A stretch of 64,000 nucleotides of DNA from Strigops habroptila (Eukaryota > Chordata > Aves > Psittaciformes > Psittacidae): positions 52,042,744 to 52,106,743 of the forward strand of contig NC_044279.2 in assembly GCF_004027225.2 (NCBI RefSeq), written 5' to 3'. Below the pieces are notes generated by a model that had not been told where the DNA came from, did no database searches, and saw only the letters and a program-made list of their open reading frames with translations. Of the stretch, positions 60,519 through 64,000 are shown piece by piece. Position 1 is the first letter of the stretch. Each line of letters starts with the position of its first letter. The translations under genes and the position numbers were made by a program.

Positions 60519-63500
60519 TGCTGTTTTCTAATCTATTTGCTAAAGGATCACCCTGAAGGCAGACAGTTAAACTTGATTGGTTCATGTACAGACAGGGATT
60601 AGAAAGCATTTGATCTGCTGATGTCGTTAAAAAGACTGCAGCATTTTGTCATCATATAGTGATGGACTTCTTGTGAAATCTCTTCAAAAACACTGGGAGC
60701 TGCTCAGTAGATCAGACACTAGCAATATCTCTAACTTTATACCATGCAAATTATGCAGGATCTCTAACAAGCCAAAGGTAAACAGGAAGAGCCCCACATT
60801 TGAAATCTGATTTTTAAATTAATCTTCTGATACTGTGAAGTCTGACTCATGCTTGTTGAATACTCAGCCTATCCTATTCTGTCAAAAAGCAGCCTTATTT
60901 TGAATGGTAGGAAATGCTGTAGGAGGCTGCAGAAGAGGGGCAGAAGCCCTAACATCCTGACCTTGTAGCCAGTGAAGACTTATAGGTTCTAGAGAAATCC
61001 TCAGTAAAAGCCTTGTGCGTGATTTGTTTTCCCTCTGTAGTGTTTTATCACTGCAAAATAAATCTAACAATCCACTGCAAAACAAGTAGAACATAATCTG
61101 CCATTTTTTCTTGACCATTTCGAAATAGTCTGCTAGAATAGCCAAAGAATGGTGTGCAGGCAGGCTGCAAAATCATTTTGCATGAAGGGATTTAAAAAAG
61201 CTTCCCCAAAAGCTACGTACAAGTTATTAACTCACACTTGGGGAACATCTGCCTAGTGGCTTTTCAAAATAATGCTGTAAGCACACAGGCTAAAGGCAAG
61301 CAATATCTTACAAAAGCGTATTTTCGAGAAAAAATAAAAAAAGGCAAATCCCCAAATAGTTGAGTATAACATTTTGTTATACCCAAAGGTCATGAATCAT
61401 AGGGTAGTTGGGAGCAGAAGTTTATCTGGGGCATTGCCACAGCATATGTATGTTCTGAGAATCATCTTGTAGTTTCTATTGCAGAATTTTGACCTGGTTT
61501 GGTGCAGCTACATTTGCTTGGGAAACTGCAGTGTATGTAACAGGGACATTGCTATGGCTCTTCAGACTTTACAATCAGGAATTTACAGCGATTTTCCTGC
61601 TGTAGAGAAAGACCAGGCATTGGAGATAGGTTTTTTCTAAAGCTGTAAGTCTTCATCTACATGGGAACACTTGAGAAGCGTAATCTGAAAGAAAAATAGC
61701 TAGATATGAGGTACGATGACTTGAAATGGAGCATACTCCTCTGTCAATAATCATGTTTGGAATAAAGGTAGGCCTAACTTGTGTAACTTAGTCCACTTCA
61801 GAGTACTAAAACAAGTTCAATCTTTATTATTTTAAAAGCAAATCACTGTGCAGGGACTAACTGCAACAAACATGGCTTTTCCCTGGGTAGACAAACCCCA
61901 TTTTTAAAAGTCATCTGAGAAGTCAGGAAAGACACTGAAAGTGATTGGAAAACAGACATGCCATCTCTATGATTTGTTATACACAAAGAGCAGAATTCAG
62001 CAAGGTGCTGAGTAATATTTGGTTTAGGTGCTAAAATCTTGTTGTCATCTGTGGATGTTGAAGGCAATTGTTTTCAGCCATGATGAAGTACAGATGGCAT
62101 TGAGAATGACCTGTGCTGCTCAATACGCAGATATATCATAGCTCTTATCAAATTTCATGGGTATTGAATGGAGAGTAACTTAATCCTGTAAGGTATGAAA
62201 AAACTTTACCATTCTTAGCTGCAAAACATGCTGATGACTGGAACTTAGGCCAGAGAGATGCCTACTTCACCCTTATTTGATTCAAATTGTGTTGGACTCT
62301 GAAGGCCTGTTCCTCTGCTGTGGAATTGAACAGAAGTTTTCCAACTGGCTTCAGCAGATGTAGGTTTGAATAGCACTGCTTCTGCTTTTGGTAAACTTCC
62401 CCACTGCTGGTTGGACGGAGTAGCAGTCTGTCTGAATCTTGTTCTGAATAAGTGAAAACCATCACAGAGCGTGCACTTTGAAAAAGGGTAGGCAGGAGAT
62501 AATTATTGTTCACTGTCACCTCTGAGCCTAAATGATGATTCAGTCTGTTTCTGTGCTCTCTAGAAAGGCATCTAAGGCTGGGTGTCACTATCAGTAGATG
62601 ATGCTTAACCTGGAAAAAATGGAGCTGCAGAAAGTAGAAGGAATTTAGGAATTTGAGGAAAATGGGACTTTTAGACTTTCCTGAAGAAAACATCTCAGGG
62701 GTTGTAAGTAATAAATTGATGTTTAAAGGCCTTGTGTATCATCACAGCATGCCATGCTAGTACTAAGTATTTGAAAAGATAGTTGGAATAGCAATCCATG
62801 TTTTTACTGTCTGTAGTTTGTAATCTGGATATTTTTGTAAGCGTCCTGTCACTTTGGAATTCAGCTAAGTTTTTGGCATGTATGATTGCATGTATCACTA
62901 ATTCTATAGCTTAATTACAGTTTGTGTAAAAAAGGAATTCCTTTCCTGTTTTTAAATTTCCTCCCTCATATGTTATTCACTTTTCCTGGATCTATTAATT
63001 TTTTTTTTCAGAGAGCAAAAAATCCCAGCCTATCTAATTTACCAAGTTCTATATTGCATACATTTTGCCCAGAGTCTTCTTATTTGTATCCTTTATAGGG
63101 CAAAAATCCAGTTTTTCCAACAACTTTCAATATGACAGTTTCTTGAGGCTCTGGATCATTAGCATGTTTCCTGTAAGTCTTTTCATCTATTCTGAGTTTC
63201 AACATCTAAAGCTGCACACAGGATCCCAAAAGGGGCTGATACACTGATTAAGGAAAAGATGACATGACATTTTCAGCTTTGTTCTCTTTTCCACATGCAC
63301 CTTATCATCTTTGTAGCTTTGACTGCAGCTTGCATAGCTATCACAAGCCTTCACTTTGCTAGTAATGAAGGCCTTGTCTACACTGATGGTCTTTCTTAGT
63401 AACTGAAGGAGAGCACTGACCTGAAGTGATGGCAGCCAGGTCTCTTCAAACTTCACTGTGGCAAGTGTCAGGCTGATTCAGATTTAAATGCTAAATTTGG

Positions 63501-63860
63501 GCTAGCTTCTTGTAAACAGCTTGTATAGACATATCCAGAGGCGCTCAAGCCCTTTTTCAGAACATATGCAAACATTTAGATCTCTGTAATACATGTGAGG
63601 ACTTTTTCTTTACAAATGTTGTGGTTCCAAGTTTCATTGGCCAATCTGGTGTGTATTCATCTAGCTCTTTCCTCTTTCCCTGAAGGAATCTCTCAAGATT
63701 CCTTTTCATCACAACTACTGTAAATAAATTGAGCATTTGCAGGCAACTCTATCTCACTTCTGTCCTTCCAGAGAAAATGTAAATATTCAGTGAAACAAGA
63801 TCATTGGGACCTTTGCCTGGTCTTCTCCCATGATTACACCAGATGTGTCACTGACAGTGG
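60519..63860. other. intergenic, no gene recognised
   Basis: Only short frames without family motifs. The longest is a 143-codon minus frame at 62262-62693, with no recognisable domain and no flanking splice pattern. Confidence 0.5.
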
Positions 63861-63998
63861 ACATTCAGCCTCATTAAGGCACATACAGACTTCACAGGAA
63901 CAAATGATTAATGCATTAACATGCATTGGACATTCAGCCTCATTAAAGCACGTACAGACTTCACAGGAACAAATGACTAATGCATTAACATGCATTGA
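63861..63998. repeat. 69-bp tandem repeat at the window edge
   Basis: Two head-to-tail copies (63861-63929 and 63930-63998) are nearly identical. Differences are single bases, such as TTAAGGCACATAC against TTAAAGCACGTAC. Sequence just after the second copy starts to differ, but the window ends, so the array may or may not continue. Confidence 0.9.
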
Positions 63999-64000
63999 CT

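Noticed and set aside
1..64000. tRNA, rRNA, CRISPR arrays, viral or prokaryotic mobile systems.
   Set aside because: None of their hallmarks was seen on reading both strands. The sequence has the character of vertebrate nuclear DNA throughout.

Overview
The window looks like nuclear DNA from a bird. It is AT-rich and gene-poor, it carries chicken-repeat-1 (CR1) LINE fragments of typical avian type, and its one intact gene is an intronless vertebrate Shaker potassium channel. No tRNA, rRNA, CRISPR, phage or bacterial-style operon was seen.

Intact gene. KCNA5 (voltage-gated potassium channel Kv1.5) lies at 41529-43424 on the + strand: one exon, 631 codons, complete from the start codon to the C-terminal ETDL tail. 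A CpG island covers its promoter, 5' leader and N-terminal coding part. The island holds a GC box, a perfect cAMP-response element (TGACGTCA), a TATA-like block, a (GGGCA)5 tract able to form a G-quadruplex, and a (GGC)6 tract.

Hidden gene relic. Between about 26.0 and 34.0 kb on the + strand I read seven exons of a fatty-acid elongase of the ELOVL family, closest by eye to the ELOVL8/ELOVL4 group. They are in the right order and flanked by AG/GT splice sites in matching phase. The HxxHH histidine box is still present (HVYHH). The gene is dead: in-frame stops in exons 2, 3, 5 and 7, a net 7-base deletion in exon 6, and no recognisable start codon. Introns are retained, so this is an unprocessed and probably unitary pseudogene. 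A possible old promoter and leader exon lie at 24.08-24.37 kb. No single open frame exposes this gene; it appears only when short exons are translated and joined by phase.

The rest. 1-24 kb is intergenic, with CR1 pieces (715-960, 10722-10945, 12405-12683), a probable older CR1/L3-like relic (16560-16800), and a small CpG-bearing cluster of RFX X-box and CRE-like motifs (1250-1346). 34-40.9 kb is the spacer between the dead elongase and KCNA5. Downstream of KCNA5 to the window end are a probable 3' UTR, ancient amniote repeat relics, a longer CR1 copy (59590-60518), and a 69-bp tandem repeat running to the right edge. In mammals KCNA5 sits in a cluster with KCNA1 and KCNA6, but neither they nor NTF3 is visible here.
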